Shown here in pieces: positions 55,797 through 64,000 of a stretch of 64,000 nucleotides of DNA. The DNA comes from Anabaena catenula FACHB-362. GTDB taxonomy: Bacteria; Cyanobacteriota; Cyanobacteriia; Cyanobacteriales; Nostocaceae. The stretch is from the NCBI RefSeq assembly GCF_014698735.1, contig NZ_JACJTQ010000026.1, positions 1-64,000 of the forward strand. The letters run 5' to 3'. Positions within the stretch are counted from its first letter, which is position 1. The number at the start of each line of letters is the position of its first letter. Under the pieces are notes generated by a model. That model saw only the letters and a program-made list of their open reading frames with translations, was not told where the DNA came from and did not search any database. A program made the translations under genes and the position numbers.

Positions 55797-56786
55797 TTAT
55801 AATTTAACTTGCTCCAAATGACTACGGGGGTTATATGTACGGATAGCCCGGATTTTCTCATAATATTCCCGCTCTTGGGCGCTGAGGTCTTTTGGAGGTG
55901 CGATCGCTACTTTTACAAGCTGATCACCACGTCCACCTTTAGCTAGAGGCCAACCCTTACCACGTAAGCGCAGAGATTGACCAGAACGCACACCTGCCGG
56001 CAGCTTAACATTTACATTGCCATCGGGTGTAGGTACATCAATAGTAGCGCCTAATGTAGCTTCATCTGGTGTAATTAGCACTTCACAAACGAGATTATCA
56101 CCCTCAATTTGGAAAAAAGAATGAGGTTGGAGTTCTACCTTTAAATATAAATCTCCCCGTTGTTGAGTCATGGGGTTGATTTGACCCTTACCTCGCACCC
56201 GGAGACGAGTACCAGATTTAGCACCAGCGGGAATGCGGACATCAATTGTTTCGTTACCTAAGTTAAAACGTTTTTGAACTCCAGCAAATGCTTCTGCAAA
56301 AGTTAACTTGATCACAGCTTCCGTATCTTGGGTAGCACCTACACCAGCATCGGGAAACCCAAAATCATTAAAACCGCCAACACCACTACTAGGTCTACCG
56401 GTAGAAGTGCGATAAGAATAACTTTGTCGTCCACTGCGAGGGCCAGCAGCACCAAATAATTCATTTAAAAAGTCATTAAAACTGCCGTATTGACTGAAGT
56501 CAAAACCGTTCATATCAACGCCAGCACCGCCACTGGGGAAGCCTTCGCCAGCTTGTTTCCAGTATTGACCGAATTGGTCGTACTTTTTGCGCTTATCTGG
56601 GTCTGATAAAACTTCGTAAGCTTCGTTAACTTCTTTGAAGCTTGCCTCTGCCTGTTTGTTACCGGGGTTGACATCAGGGTGAAACTTGCGGGCGAGTTTA
56701 CGAAAAGCTTGTTTAATTTCTTCTGGCGTGGCAGTCTTACTGATTCCTAAAATTGCGTAATAGTCTTTAAAGTCGGTTGCAGCCAT
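55797..56786 (-). CDS. DnaJ-type co-chaperone without zinc finger (CbpA-like)
   Basis: A 329-residue type II Hsp40. The J domain (about 5-72) has the HPD motif at 36-38 (KFHPDVN). A Gly/Ser-rich linker with a GNDFGFPDAG-like segment follows, then C-terminal peptide-binding barrels (VIKLTFAEAFAGVQKRF, IPAGAKSGTRLRVRGKG, VKLPAGVRSGQSLRLRGKG). The zinc-finger domain of DnaJ is absent. It would stimulate DnaK ATPase and hand over substrates. Genomes of this group carry several such proteins. ATG start; no heat-shock operator (CIRCE) is seen upstream. Confidence 0.93.
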   Translation of the reverse strand: MAATDFKDYYAILGISKTATPEEIKQAFRKLARKFHPDVNPGNKQAEASFKEVNEAYEVLSDPDKRKKYDQFGQYWKQAGEGFPSGGAGVDMNGFDFSQYGSFNDFLNELFGAAGPRSGRQSYSYRTSTGRPSSGVGGFNDFGFPDAGVGATQDTEAVIKLTFAEAFAGVQKRFNLGNETIDVRIPAGAKSGTRLRVRGKGQINPMTQQRGDLYLKVELQPHSFFQIEGDNLVCEVLITPDEATLGATIDVPTPDGNVNVKLPAGVRSGQSLRLRGKGWPLAKGGRGDQLVKVAIAPPKDLSAQEREYYEKIRAIRTYNPRSHLEQVKL

Positions 56787-57061
56787 CTACCAGCCTCCTA
56801 TACAAATTTCTGTTATGTTTTTTTCTAAGATATGAGATTTACTCTTTGCCAGCTATAGTTCTGGGCAAAAGATTCTGATATTAAATTAACAAACAATCTC
56901 AAAACTCAAGTGGGGTTCTCGCTCTCACTGGCAGGGCAATTCCCGTACTAAGCTGTTAAACCAATAAGAGTTGGACATTGAGGTAGGCTGGGGTGCAGGG
57001 GGCTGGGGAGAAGGATTAACGCTTTTTCCACAAAATGAAAAATATGCAATTTAAATGCCGA

Positions 57062-57535
57062 TTAGCTGACTTCGCTTTCAGGAAAGTAAATCAGCCGATC
57101 TAATCCTTCTTCTAAGCTGGGGGGTGCATCTCGGAGTTGGCGATGCATTCGCAAAATTATTTCCTCTGGAACCTGGCGAATCCGCCTTTTATTGCGTGCT
57201 AAACATAGCCAAACTGGGGTTTTTACCCAAATCCCAGTAATGTGAGTAAAACCCAAATTACGGGCTTGGATAATGAGTTTACGGCGATCGCATCGTTTGG
57301 CGTTGGTAGCATCAAAAATTACCCCTCTATCTGCCCCTGTAGCTTGTTGAAATTGCCTCTCTATTTCTCCCCAAATCAACAGCCACGCCCCTTGAGTCGC
57401 TTCTGAGCCAAAGAGTTGCCCCCTGATAGCATCTGTAGAAATTAGCTGCATCTGGGGGCTTTCTGTCAGTAATTGTTTTGCTAAAGTTGACTTACCGCTA
57501 CCAGGAAGACCAATCAGTAAGATGAGTTTTGTCAT
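57062..57535 (-). CDS. P-loop kinase/ATPase of the polynucleotide kinase-zeta toxin type
   Basis: A 157-residue single-domain P-loop protein. Walker A is GLPGSGKST (residues 8-16). DATNAKRCDRRKLI (about 77-90) is the typical DxTN block of the PNK/zeta-like AAA_33 group, and the C-terminal WLCLARNKRR arginine-rich segment fits a lid. The substrate (RNA end, nucleotide or other) is unknown. It lies 66 nt after glgC on the same strand. It is not paired with an antitoxin, so a toxin role is unlikely. Confidence 0.85.
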   Translation of the reverse strand: MTKLILLIGLPGSGKSTLAKQLLTESPQMQLISTDAIRGQLFGSEATQGAWLLIWGEIERQFQQATGADRGVIFDATNAKRCDRRKLIIQARNLGFTHITGIWVKTPVWLCLARNKRRIRQVPEEIILRMHRQLRDAPPSLEEGLDRLIYFPESEVS

Positions 57536-57559
57536 TTGTCCTTTGTCCTGAGTCCTTAA

Positions 57560-57597
57560 CTAATGACCAATGACTAATGACTAATGACTAATGACAA
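57560..57597. repeat. CTAATGA heptamer tandem repeat
   Basis: At least four copies of CTAATGA between glgC and the P-loop gene; an STRR-type array. Confidence 0.85.
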
Positions 57598-57601
57598 CTA
57601 A

Positions 57602-58891
57602 CTAAATGATTGTACCGTCCTGAATTACGGCGTTTTTAAGGACAACTACAATACCACTGCGAATGTAGAAACCTTGACTTTCTCGTTCGGCTTCTTGCAC
57701 ATTGTCTTTATTGATAATTTTCACATCATGACCGATGCGGGCATTTTTATCAATAATGGCACGACGAATGATCGTGTCTGTACCAATGCCTACAGGGATA
57801 TCACCTACTTCGAGGCTACATTGGCGTTCTACAGAGGGTTGGTAATAATCTGCACCCATGAGCAGAGATTCTTCAATCACACAGCCTGACTCAATACGCG
57901 ATCGCACTCCCAACACTGAATGCTGAATCCGGCAATTTTTCAAAATGCAACCTTCGCCAATCATCGATTCTGTGATTTGGCAATTTAGCAGTTTAGATGG
58001 AGGTAAATACCGAGCGCGAGTATAAATTGGCGCTTTTTCATCGTAAAAGCTAAAGGGCGGCATTGGTTGCTGGGTTAGAGCTAAATTCGCTTCATAAAAA
58101 GCTTCGATGGTTCCAATGTCTTCCCAGTAATCATCAAACAAGAAAGCTTGAACGTTGTGATCTTTTGCCGCATCAGGGATGATTTCTTTGCCAAAATCAG
58201 TCCGTTCTAAAGATTCTTTCAATAACTTGATCAAAACATCTTTTTTAAAGACATAAATCCCCATCGAGGCGATATATGGCTGTAATTCGGCTTGTTCTTT
58301 TGTCAAACCCAGTACGGTAGTATCTACACGCATTTGGGCTAAAGCCTCACCTTTGGGTTTTTCGCTAAAGTCAATTACCCTACCGGAATCGTTGATTTTC
58401 ATCAAGCCAAAATCCGACGCACGGCGATCGTCTATGGGGATGACAGAAAGGGTAATATCAGCATTTGTATCTCTGTGGCGCTGGATAAACTGACGGTAAT
58501 CCATCCGATACAGGTGATCACCAGAAAGAATCAGAAATTCTTCTACATCCCAATCCTGTAACATCCAGATGTACTGACGCACAGCATCAGCCGTACCTTG
58601 GAACCAGTTAGGATTTTCTGGGGTTTGTTGTGCTGCTAACACTTCCACAAAACCATCGCTAAACCCGCTAAAGTTGTAAGCACGGGCAATATGACGATTC
58701 AGAGAAGCTGAGTTAAACTGAGTGAGAACGTAGATTTTAAAGATTTCTGAATTGATGCAGTTGCTAACAGGGATATCTATTAAGCGGTACTTCCCAGCAA
58801 CTGGTACTGCTGGTTTAGCACGGAGTTTGGTTAGCGGATAAAGTCGAGTACCCGCACCCCCACCAAGAATGATTGCTAAGACTTTTTTCAC
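57602..58891 (-). CDS. glgC: glucose-1-phosphate adenylyltransferase
   Basis: A 429-residue ADP-glucose pyrophosphorylase, the committed step of glycogen synthesis, allosterically activated by 3-phosphoglycerate in cyanobacteria. The N-terminal nucleotide site is [18 protein letters not shown]. The sugar-binding [11 protein letters not shown] and FSEKPKG segments follow, and C-terminal left-handed beta-helix repeats ([21 protein letters not shown]) end the protein. Length is typical. The start is GTG with CGGAG about 8 nt upstream. It opposes the catabolic group at 40-48 kb in metabolic direction, but the two are not physically linked. Confidence 0.97.
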   Translation of the reverse strand: MKKVLAIILGGGAGTRLYPLTKLRAKPAVPVAGKYRLIDIPVSNCINSEIFKIYVLTQFNSASLNRHIARAYNFSGFSDGFVEVLAAQQTPENPNWFQGTADAVRQYIWMLQDWDVEEFLILSGDHLYRMDYRQFIQRHRDTNADITLSVIPIDDRRASDFGLMKINDSGRVIDFSEKPKGEALAQMRVDTTVLGLTKEQAELQPYIASMGIYVFKKDVLIKLLKESLERTDFGKEIIPDAAKDHNVQAFLFDDYWEDIGTIEAFYEANLALTQQPMPPFSFYDEKAPIYTRARYLPPSKLLNCQITESMIGEGCILKNCRIQHSVLGVRSRIESGCVIEESLLMGADYYQPSVERQCSLEVGDIPVGIGTDTIIRRAIIDKNARIGHDVKIINKDNVQEAERESQGFYIRSGIVVVLKNAVIQDGTII

Positions 58892-59166
58892 AAAATTTCT
58901 CCGAACTGCCTTTCAACTCTCACCTACAGTTTAGGACTGTATGTGGCAGCTGATAAGGGGGGATCAAAGAATCTTGAGAAGGAATTTTCCAGATTCCTGT
59001 TAATCATGAACAGCGCTGCTCATAACTCAGTGATCAGAACATCTGTATTAGTTGAAGGGAAAGATACCGCCAGGGTAAGCTTGGGGGTGATAGCTGCGGT
59101 TCGATTGCAGTTAGAGGCTAACCGCTAAAAGAGCGATTGCTTTCCGCAAACAATTATTGATTAAAG

Positions 59167-59799
59167 ATGAACATTTGCTTGGAAACTGGTATACATTTAT
59201 CTACGCTGTTAGATTTTGTTAAAACTTTCTTCATCATAATAGGCGGAGTACTTGCTTTTGCTAGCTACAAAGGTCAACATCAACAAAGAGCAATAGATAA
59301 CAGCCTTAAATCGCTTGAACGTTTCGAGAAATCTATCCAGAAGGAAGATCTAGAAATCTGGGAAGTTATATGCTATCGAGCCTACGAAAGTGGTGGAGCC
59401 AAGCCAGGGCATTTTGTTATCTACTCTAAAGAAGATGAAAGCAGTCAAATCCCGCTTTATAACCTATTTATTCCTGAAGGACAAGGACTTTGTATACCTG
59501 AATCTAAATTAAATTTAGATGACCAAAGTTCAAATCTTGAATTAGGCTCCGTGCGGCGTATAACAGAACAGTTAAATCTGATAAGTTATGAAATTTTATA
59601 TGGAAATGTAGAATTAAGGATTATCTATCAGGAGTTAGGTCAGATAATGGCTACTATATTCCAATGGATAGATGAAATTGAGGATAAAGATACAAAATTA
59701 TCTACGCAATCTATGTTCCCTCACTTTATTAAAATGTATCGCAAGCGTCAAGGCATAATCAAGAATCTTCCTAGCAGACCTTACGTTAACTTCTGCTGA
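59167..59799 (+). CDS. unknown protein with an N-terminal membrane helix
   Basis: A 210-residue protein. The only clear feature is one membrane segment (about 17-35: FVKTFFIIIGGVLAFASY), with a following charged helical part and no conserved motif I recognise. Codon use looks similar to that of its neighbours. The ATG at 59167 has no strong ribosome-binding site. It may be a phage-defence-type or accessory orphan, but nothing in the sequence proves that. It ends near a small XisI-like remnant on the other strand. Confidence 0.55.
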   Translation: MNICLETGIHLSTLLDFVKTFFIIIGGVLAFASYKGQHQQRAIDNSLKSLERFEKSIQKEDLEIWEVICYRAYESGGAKPGHFVIYSKEDESSQIPLYNLFIPEGQGLCIPESKLNLDDQSSNLELGSVRRITEQLNLISYEILYGNVELRIIYQELGQIMATIFQWIDEIEDKDTKLSTQSMFPHFIKMYRKRQGIIKNLPSRPYVNFC

Positions 59800-60109
59800 T
59801 GCTGTGCAGCATTTCATATAAATTTGATGCCCAACATTATACATTATAGCCACTGCAAAATCTCTATACTGACGCATATTGGGTTTATAAAACGCTAATT
59901 TTTTGGTGGATGACGTTGACACAATTCTACATATTCCGTCAAAATTCGCCTGATTATTTTGGGATATTCAGTTAATTTATCCATTACTTAGTTTCCTCTG
60001 CTTCTGTATCTATAACAACGAGTAGAATATAAAAAACTCAGCGTACCTCCGCGCTTACCTCAGCGTACCTCTGCGTTTAAAAACTCCACACATCCTCAAA
60101 ACTAAACTT
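59800..60109. other. intergenic region with a gene remnant
   Basis: 310 nt. It includes the 29-codon XisI-like remnant (59895-59984, minus) and a GCGTACCTCCGCGCTTACCT-type repeat at 60040-60080. The rest is non-coding. Confidence 0.55.
59895..59984 (-). pseudogene. XisI-like 5' remnant
   Basis: A 29-codon frame (ATG at 59984) preceded by GAGGAAACTAAGTA, a good ribosome-binding site. It reads MDKLTEYPKIIRRILTEYVE and then a short tail before TAG. The opening matches, from memory, the N-terminus of XisI-family proteins (MDKLxxYRxII), which are about 110-120 residues, so this would be a truncated copy. No XisH partner is beside it. The match is short, and this could be an unrelated small ORF. 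Confidence 0.4.
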
Positions 60110-61555
60110 ATGCAAATTCAAACACCAGACTGGGTTAAACACGCCGTTTTCTACCAAATCTTCCCCGATAGATTCGCTAAAAGCCAACAACCACATAAAC
60201 GATTATTAAATAATGCAAAATGGGAAGATTGGGATGCAAAACCCACACTCCAAGGTTATAAAGGTGGAGATTTATGGGGAATTTTAGAACAATTAGACTA
60301 TATTCAAAGTTTAGGAATTAACGCTATTTACTTTACACCCATTTTTCAATCTGCTTGTAATCACCGCTATCACACCCATGATTACTATCAAGTTGATCCA
60401 ATATTGGGAGGAAATGAAGCATTTAAAGAATTGCTAGATGCAGCCCATGAACGCAATATTAAAGTAGTTCTTGATGGAGTATTTAATCATGCGAGTCGGG
60501 GTATATTCTCTTTTCACGACATATTAGAAAATGGACCACATTCACCTTGGGTAGATTGGTTTAAAATCGAAGGCTGGCCACTTGCACCATATACAGGTGA
60601 TGCACCTGCTAACTACGAAAGTTGGGCGGGAATTCGTTCTTTACCAGTATTTAACCATGATAACCCAGATGTGCGCGAATACATTATGGAAATTGCCGAA
60701 TATTGGATTAAATTCGGTATAGATGGTTGGCGATTAGATGTACCTTTTGAAATCAAAACTCCCGGCTTTTGGCAAGAATTTCGGCAAAGAGTAAAAGCCA
60801 TAAATCCCGATGCTTATATTGTCGGGGAAGTGTGGAGAGATTCCCGCGAGTGGTTAGATGGAAGCCAATTTGATGGGGTAATGAATTATTTATTTACTGG
60901 TCCAACCATTGCATTTACAGCAGGCGATCGCGTAAACTTAGAACAAGTAAAAGGACGTGATTATAAAACCCATCCACCATTATTTGCTGCTGAATACGCC
61001 GAAAAAATTGAAGATTTATTAAAACTTTATCCTTGGGAAATTCAGCTAACACAACTTAATTTATTAGCAAGTCACGATACAGCCAGATTGATTACCATTG
61101 CTGGTGGTGATATTGCAAGTTTTGAATTAGCAACTTTACTTTTATTAACTTTTCCCGGTGCGCCAAGTGTGTATTATGGTGATGAAGTTGGTTTACCTGG
61201 TGGGTTAGATCCAGATTCTCGTCGTGGTTTTCCGTCAGCAGAAAATTGGAATTTAGAAATTCTCAATCTTCACAAACAATTAATTTCTCTACGTCACAAA
61301 TACGAAGCTTTGCGAATTGGTGAATATCAAGTTCTTTATGCACGAGGAGAATTATATATCTTTGCCAGAACTTTGGAAACTGAGGAATTAATTATTGCTG
61401 TGAATGCGGGTACAGAAACTGCAATAGCTAACGTAGATTGTAGTAGTTTAAAAACTCAACCGCATCAAGTTTTATTTGGTAATGGAGAGGTGAAATGGAA
61501 TGGTAAATTTGTGGGTTTAACCATTCCACCGCGTACTGGTTGCATTTTGGGTTAA
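60110..61555 (+). CDS. GH13 alpha-glucan hydrolase (alpha-amylase / neopullulanase type)
   Basis: A 481-residue (beta/alpha)8 glycoside hydrolase of family 13. Conserved blocks are visible: DGVFNHASRG, the nucleophile Asp in DGWRLDVPFE, the acid/base Glu in YIVGEVWRDS, and the second Asp in LLASHDTAR. A C-terminal beta domain follows. The extra N-terminal domain of classical neopullulanases/cyclomaltodextrinases is missing, and there is no signal peptide, so a cytoplasmic role in glycogen or maltodextrin breakdown is likely. Its stop overlaps the end of the HNH gene on the other strand by 4 nt. Confidence 0.93.
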   Translation: MQIQTPDWVKHAVFYQIFPDRFAKSQQPHKRLLNNAKWEDWDAKPTLQGYKGGDLWGILEQLDYIQSLGINAIYFTPIFQSACNHRYHTHDYYQVDPILGGNEAFKELLDAAHERNIKVVLDGVFNHASRGIFSFHDILENGPHSPWVDWFKIEGWPLAPYTGDAPANYESWAGIRSLPVFNHDNPDVREYIMEIAEYWIKFGIDGWRLDVPFEIKTPGFWQEFRQRVKAINPDAYIVGEVWRDSREWLDGSQFDGVMNYLFTGPTIAFTAGDRVNLEQVKGRDYKTHPPLFAAEYAEKIEDLLKLYPWEIQLTQLNLLASHDTARLITIAGGDIASFELATLLLLTFPGAPSVYYGDEVGLPGGLDPDSRRGFPSAENWNLEILNLHKQLISLRHKYEALRIGEYQVLYARGELYIFARTLETEELIIAVNAGTETAIANVDCSSLKTQPHQVLFGNGEVKWNGKFVGLTIPPRTGCILG

Positions 61556-61797
61556 ATATCGAAATGTCGGTGAAAGCGATTGTCGATTTTATTTGTTTTT
61601 TGCTGATTACAAGTTAAGCAGAGAGTTTGTAAATTACTAATATCGTTTTTACCACCACGAGACAAAGGGATAATATGATCAATGCTGAGATGAGTTTCTC
61701 CAGAGATTTTACCGCAGCTTTGACATTGATATTTATCCCTTTGGAAAACGTAGGTTCTGACTTCTGGGGGTATGGGGATTCGTGGAGTTTTGGTCAT
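61552..61797 (-). CDS. HNH endonuclease, short stand-alone
   Basis: An 81-residue HNH nuclease. Zinc cysteines are in CQSCGK and CLTCNQQK, and the catalytic region is LSIDHIIPLSRGGKND with SNLQTLC, the standard HNH core. No intron, intein or phage terminase is present nearby. It may be a small homing or housekeeping nuclease of the kind common in cyanobacteria. It converges on the amylase gene (4-nt overlap of the ends). Confidence 0.9.
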   Translation of the reverse strand: MTKTPRIPIPPEVRTYVFQRDKYQCQSCGKISGETHLSIDHIIPLSRGGKNDISNLQTLCLTCNQQKTNKIDNRFHRHFDI

Positions 61798-61847
61798 GAT
61801 TTTTTTTCACGCAGAGACGCAGAGACACAGAGGAGAGAAAATAAGAG

Positions 61848-62240
61848 TTATGATGTAGCATCGTTTATCATGCGTCGTAAATCATCAAGGGGTGATTCTG
61901 GTTCTGTGATTACGTCTTTTTCGCAAGATTGTTCTATCTCTTCTTCAGCATAAAATTCAACGCTGAGTTTAAATTTTAATTTACCTTTCTTCCAACATTT
62001 AGAACCTAAGTTTAGTATTTTGACATCCATCCCTTCTGTAAAACATTCGGTACTATAATATCCTTCTTCTAAATAATCAATATTTTCCTCCCTTAATAAA
62101 TTCCAGAATTGTTGTAAAAATTCTTCATTATCAGTAAGTATTTCTAATGCTTTTTGCAATTTACTAACTTTATAAATTAAATCATTGCATTCAATCACAT
62201 CATCTTCATTAAACTCTATCAATTTAAAGTTATCTTCCAT
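61848..62240 (-). CDS. KGK-domain protein (paralogue 1)
   Basis: A 130-residue protein with the KGK signature (CWKKGKLKFKLSVEFYAEE) in its C-terminal half. The N-terminal half is helical and acidic. The last 18 residues are EPESPLDDLRRMINDATS, identical in the neighbouring paralogue. It is soluble. The family is cyanobacterial and of unknown function. Confidence 0.82.
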   Translation of the reverse strand: MEDNFKLIEFNEDDVIECNDLIYKVSKLQKALEILTDNEEFLQQFWNLLREENIDYLEEGYYSTECFTEGMDVKILNLGSKCWKKGKLKFKLSVEFYAEEEIEQSCEKDVITEPESPLDDLRRMINDATS

Positions 62241-62350
62241 GTCTTATCACCTTTGCGTCTTGGCGTGAAAAAACTCTTATCTTGTATCTAAACCTGGCGA
62301 TTATAAATCGCGTCTATACGAACAAAGTCCACCTACATGGACTAATTAAT

Positions 62351-62737
62351 TTATGATGTAGCATCATTTATCATACGACGTAAGTCATCAAGGGGTGATT
62401 CTGGTTCTGGGATTTCTGATGTTTGTTCAATTTCCGGTTCATCTGGACAAAATTCTAGAGAAATTTTCATTTTAAATTTTCCTTTTTTCCAATTTTGACC
62501 AGGTTTCAAAATCTGACAATCAACACCCTTAATCATCCAATCAGCAGTATTCTTTACAGAAGGTAAAACTCGACTATTTATAGATTTTAATTGCTTATCT
62601 AATTCATCCAAACCACCACCAATTAAAAATATATTCAATAATGCTAAGTGCAATTGACTTGTTTTGAACAAACAATCATTAAAATCTAGTATAATCTCAG
62701 TTTTCACAGAATCTAGAATTTCAAAATTATCTTCCAT
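62351..62737 (-). CDS. KGK-domain protein (paralogue 2)
   Basis: A 128-residue paralogue of the preceding KGK protein, sharing MEDNFxxx at the start, NWKKGKFKMKISLEF in the middle and the same 18-residue tail at the end, but divergent elsewhere. The two probably arose by tandem duplication with the tail kept by selection or gene conversion. Function is unknown. Confidence 0.82.
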   Translation of the reverse strand: MEDNFEILDSVKTEIILDFNDCLFKTSQLHLALLNIFLIGGGLDELDKQLKSINSRVLPSVKNTADWMIKGVDCQILKPGQNWKKGKFKMKISLEFCPDEPEIEQTSEIPEPESPLDDLRRMINDATS

Positions 62738-62744
62738 ATCTCTC

Positions 62745-62830
62745 CCTCTCTGTGCCTCCCTTCGGGTTCACCAGTCGCCTGCGGAGGGAAACCCTCCTGC
62801 AGCGCTGGTTCACTGCGTCTCTGCGTGAAA
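62745..62830. repeat. dispersed intergenic repeat with inverted arms
   Basis: CTCCCTTCGGGTTCACCAGT, CGCCTGCGGAGGGAAACCCT and CCTGCAGCGCTGG are followed by CTCTGCGTG. The CCTTCGGG/GAGGGAAACC parts can pair. It lies between KGK paralogue 2 and the U32 gene. Confidence 0.6.
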
Positions 62831-62908
62831 AAAATAAATCATAGGTGAAAACAGAAAAACCCTGAATTCACCCAAAATATTATACATCTTTTTCACAAAT
62901 TAATTTAG

Positions 62909-64000
62909 CTACATCACCCTCATAGAACCACGAGTTACACCCAATTGATTTTGCAATTTCAACTCTCTCCAAATTTGAGAACCTGTGATTTCTCCTTGCA
63001 AAAGTTGTTGATAATAATCTATGGTTTTGATCACTTGTTCTGGTGTTTCGTTGAGAAATTCAATTCTTAAATGTTGTAAACCCAAACTTATTAATCTTTG
63101 TACATATTCTGCACCAGTTTGTGCAGTGCCGTTATATACTGTATTTCTACATCCTGAATCGGCTTTGAGGATGTGTTCACTACCGACTCTGTCTTTAATT
63201 TTGACTTCTTGTTTTTCGCAAGGTCTACCACAGTTGGTGTAATCTGTTCCTGTAGAGAGGAAAGCACAAAATACGCAATGTTCCATATGAAACATGGGTA
63301 TATGTTGATGTATTGTCACTTCAAAATTTTGTGCTGGGTAATTTGTAATTAAATCTTCGAGTTGGTTAATATTTAAATCGTAGGATGCTGTTAATCGTTC
63401 TAAATTAAAGCGTTGTTGAAAGTAATCTGCTGTTAAAGGATTAGCAATATTTAAGGAAAAGTCAGCCACACATCTTTCATCAGCGAAATATTCTAATTGG
63501 TCATAATTTCTGATTAAATAACCATCAGCATTAGCAGCACGAACTTGTTTTAAAATCCAGGTTTCTCCTGGTTTACTTATCCGAGGTGGTGCTACAAAGA
63601 TGCTGACATCTTTTTCATATTCCCGCACTATTTTTACGGCTTCTTGATAATTGCGAGGATTTTCAAATTCACAATAAACTGTTTTGATATCTGCTGTTAA
63701 TGCTGCTTTTAGTTGTTTGATGTTTCTAACTAAAATAATCAGAGAAGGTAAAGCTGGAATAGGTGTAGATTTAGAAGTAATTAAATCTTGCCATTTTGCA
63801 TGATGATTTAATTGCCAAAGTTTGGGTTTCTTTCTTAATTCTTCTAATTGGGTGACTAGTTCCCGACGCATTCGGTTTAATTCACTCACGGGTAACATGA
63901 TATTACCGTTGAGATGATTAATGAAAGTGTCTAAATAGAAAGGAGTATTCCCTAAACGTCCAAATTGTTCTTTTACCCTTTCTGTAGTCAGGGGTTTGGT
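62909..64000 (-). CDS. U32-family (RlhA/YdcP-like) protein, 5' end beyond window
   Basis: The frame is open from the stop codon at 62909 through the right edge with no stop (34 further codons beyond the ATG at 63898, including ERVKEQFGRLGNTPFYLD). The gene is therefore only partly present. The visible part has HQHIPMFHMEHCVFCAFL and TNCGRPCEK, a Cys-rich site of U32 proteins, then ADSGCRNTVYN. It resembles E. coli RlhA (YdcP), which hydroxylates C2501 of 23S rRNA; peptidase activity is only the historical name. Full length in cyanobacteria is about 800+ residues. Confidence 0.9.
   Translation of the reverse strand, partial: TKPLTTERVKEQFGRLGNTPFYLDTFINHLNGNIMLPVSELNRMRRELVTQLEELRKKPKLWQLNHHAKWQDLITSKSTPIPALPSLIILVRNIKQLKAALTADIKTVYCEFENPRNYQEAVKIVREYEKDVSIFVAPPRISKPGETWILKQVRAANADGYLIRNYDQLEYFADERCVADFSLNIANPLTADYFQQRFNLERLTASYDLNINQLEDLITNYPAQNFEVTIHQHIPMFHMEHCVFCAFLSTGTDYTNCGRPCEKQEVKIKDRVGSEHILKADSGCRNTVYNGTAQTGAEYVQRLISLGLQHLRIEFLNETPEQVIKTIDYYQQLLQGEITGSQIWRELKLQNQLGVTRGSMRVM

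Noticed and set aside
58943-59128. Short plus-strand gene upstream of the membrane orphan
   Set aside because: No motif or ribosome-binding site; it reads through the glgC promoter region.
59698-59922. Minus-strand 74-codon frame
   Set aside because: Most of it is antisense to the 59167-59799 gene; only the separate XisI-like frame beside it has a start signal.

Overview
The window looks like chromosomal DNA of a filamentous, probably heterocyst-forming cyanobacterium (Nostocales). This rests on photosynthesis genes (a D1 paralogue, AcsF, heme oxygenase, HemN), very frequent HIP1 octamers (GCGATCGC), several short heptamer tandem repeats and CTCTGCG-type dispersed repeats between genes, and families mostly known from cyanobacteria (iron-uptake porin, DUF1822, DUF29, KGK, Uma2). 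No tRNA, rRNA, CRISPR array, intact insertion sequence or prophage was found. The species cannot be named from sequence reading alone.

Layout. 0-5 kb: FHA protein, a cyanobacterial unknown, a Rieske protein, and a histidine kinase paired with a UrtA-like amide-binding protein. 5-9 kb: Ap4A phosphorylase and a cysteine-desulfurase-like protein, convergent with a psbA gene whose product lacks several Mn-cluster ligands (a rogue or sentinel D1). 9-20 kb: recN, an iron-uptake-type porin, and a glycan-type cluster (APH-fold kinase, ABC exporter, two GT4 transferases, a MurG-like transferase). 21-25 kb: a histidine kinase/OmpR regulator pair and a receptor protein that stops where its kinase should begin. 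25-32 kb: a low-oxygen tetrapyrrole cluster (acsF, lipoprotein, heme oxygenase, hemN) followed by a GlsB-type membrane protein and manganese catalase. 32-39 kb: class III alcohol dehydrogenase, avtA, rimM (with a repeat-derived N-terminus), Uma2, dienelactone hydrolase, Ser/Thr kinase-TPR, an XRE protein. 39-48 kb: a sugar-catabolism group (phosphoketolase, NAD-type gap, pyruvate kinase, transaldolase) with a DUF29 gene and a small secreted protein between.

47.8-55.6 kb holds the most unusual set, all on the minus strand: a sigma-70-like protein, a DUF1822 protein, and a membrane protein joining a cytoplasmic CHAT (caspase-like) protease to a periplasmic ligand-binding domain. Upstream lie a DUF2207 membrane protein with 13 TPRs and a glycine/cysteine-rich membrane protein. 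The composition suggests ligand-controlled proteolysis regulating a sigma-like factor. This is a hypothesis, not a demonstrated pathway.

55.8-64 kb: a DnaJ-type chaperone, a P-loop kinase, glgC, an unknown membrane protein, a small XisI-like remnant, a GH13 alpha-glucan hydrolase, a solitary HNH nuclease, two KGK paralogues with an identical C-terminal tail, and the 3' part of a U32/RlhA-type gene that runs off the right edge.
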